DNA of 64,000 bases from Ichthyophonus hoferi (lineage: Eukaryota; Opisthokonta; Ichthyosporea; Ichthyophonida; Ichthyophonidae), in contig NAOQ01000183.1 in the NCBI GenBank assembly GCA_002751075.1, positions 53,644 to 117,643 on the forward strand, in the 5' to 3' direction. The position numbers and the translations under genes are program-made. Position 1 is the stretch's first letter. The number at the start of each line of letters is the position of its first letter. Below the pieces are notes generated by a model that worked only from the letters and a program-made list of their open reading frames with translations, did no database searches and had not been told where the DNA came from. This document shows, in pieces, positions 63,176 through 64,000 of the stretch.

Positions 63176-63950
63176 ATGACCAGCACCATGGAGCCCGAGC
63201 CAGTCCTAGACAATGCCAAGCCACCAGAGCATTCTATCAACATAGTTATGTTGGGTGACGGTGGTGTGGGAAAGTAAATATCCTATCATGCCTTTTTGTA
63301 GTTTCATGTAAACGTAGTAATGAGCCTTACTACATTTTCCTTTCTTCCTTCTATATCGCCATCTATATTATCAAATGTACAGGTGCATTCATTTATAAGT
63401 TTTACACACTGTTACTTTTTTGCCTTGTCTTATATTATAAGTAAGGAAAAAGAGGAAGAATACATTTTCATGTTATGGTTTATAGCGACAGTGCTTTAGG
63501 ATGTTAAAGTGCAGTTTATAATTTCATGCATACTTCTAGTATATCAAGCCCACCAACCCTATACCATCCACCCCTTGCTAAATATCTTGGGTTATATGCT
63601 TACTATACTATATGTATGCCCAATGTCCTGGTGTCAAACACGTAACCAGAACAGTGATATAGATAGAGGTTATATACTTACTACCTTAAGAGTTTAATCC
63701 ACCAATCTACCTATATCCTTTGTATTTACATCTTACTATCATACTCTTATGCACACAGTGAGGTTAAGTATACTTACTAGCTGTCCCCATAGCAACGTCA
63801 CAAAGGAGCAACAACCATCTTCATGTAGGCCTATGTAATTAACATAATTTTATCATTTAATTCTAACCAATGGTTAATGGTTATGGCAGGTCGTGTCTGA
63901 TATTACAGTACATCTATAAGACCTTTGTAGAGCAGTATGAACCAACCAAG
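63176..63950 (+). CDS. Ras-superfamily small GTPase, Ral-like, 5' part (window ends inside the gene)
   Basis: Membrane-associated GTP switch. Only two exons lie in the window: 63176-63273 and 63890-63950, joined within the P-loop lysine codon. The N-terminal extension MTSTMEPEPVLDNAKPPEH is followed by SINIVMLGDGGVGKS; residues 27-34 are the G1/P-loop (GxxxxGKS). The next segment CLILQYIYKTFVEQYEPTK holds the switch I effector region with the conserved Thr. FVE-YEPTK agrees with RalA/RalB (FVEDYEPTK) better than with Ras (FVDEYDPT) or Rap (FVEKYDPT). G3-G5 and any CAAX box are beyond the edge. At the donor GGAAA|gtaaat the intron starts directly after the P-loop. Confidence 0.88.
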
Positions 63951-64000
63951 GTGAGTAGAATATATAGTAGAGTATATAGTAGAGTATATAGTTTGAGTAT
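63951..64000 (+). other. Start of the second intron of the Ral-like gene
   Basis: Begins GTGAGTAG and continues with repeated TATAGTAGAG units to the window edge. Confidence 0.7.

Overview
The window is a nuclear segment of a compact, AT-rich, intron-dense eukaryotic genome. Coding exons are more GC-rich than the AT-rich introns and spacers around them. The gene set is animal-like: a Mis18-binding protein with SANTA and SANT domains, a TFIIIB subunit of the BRF2 type, a glycogen-targeting PP1 subunit with a CBM21 domain, SEC31 and a Ral-like GTPase. With short introns and about 8 kb per gene, this suggests an early-branching animal (placozoan- or sponge-like) or a close holozoan relative. That placement is inference; no species is identified.

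Layout. (1) 0.6-4.4 kb, + strand: a complete class II DAHP synthase, the entry enzyme of the shikimate pathway, spread over 15 exons. (2) 7.2-13.2 kb, +: M18BP1/KNL2, 17 exons. (3) 14.4-19.2 kb, -: BRF2, 12 exons, convergent with M18BP1. (4) 22.9-26.4 kb, +: branched-chain aminotransferase, 12 exons, divergent from BRF2. (5) 30.2-31.5 kb, +: mitochondrial ribosomal protein bS21m, 3 coding exons. (6) 34.7-49.3 kb, +: SEC31, about 34 exons. (7) 53.8-55.2 kb, +: PPP1R3-type subunit, 2 exons. (8) 63.2 kb to the edge, +: first two exons of a Ral-like GTPase. All exon chains were read by hand and keep phase from start to stop, except for one DAHP synthase acceptor and one very short SEC31 intron, both flagged.

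The genes do not form one pathway. They are a housekeeping mixture: aromatic and branched-chain amino-acid metabolism, centromere licensing, Pol III transcription, mitochondrial translation, ER export, glycogen control and small-GTPase signalling. The most surprising is the DAHP synthase. Animals are normally described as lacking the shikimate pathway, yet this copy is intact, carries the four expected metal-ligand motifs, and has spliceosomal introns throughout, so it is not simple bacterial contamination.

Spacers of 3-8 kb hold AT-rich low-complexity DNA, short tandem repeats, two families of diverged dispersed repeats, a 220-bp tandem duplication, a hairpin palindrome, coding-like relics of unknown family, and one assembly gap (123 N) flanked by a 126-bp direct repeat. 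A TTAGG-type array lies in a BRF2 intron, and CCAAT/ATTGG pentamers appear strikingly common in introns and flanks of the gene-rich part.
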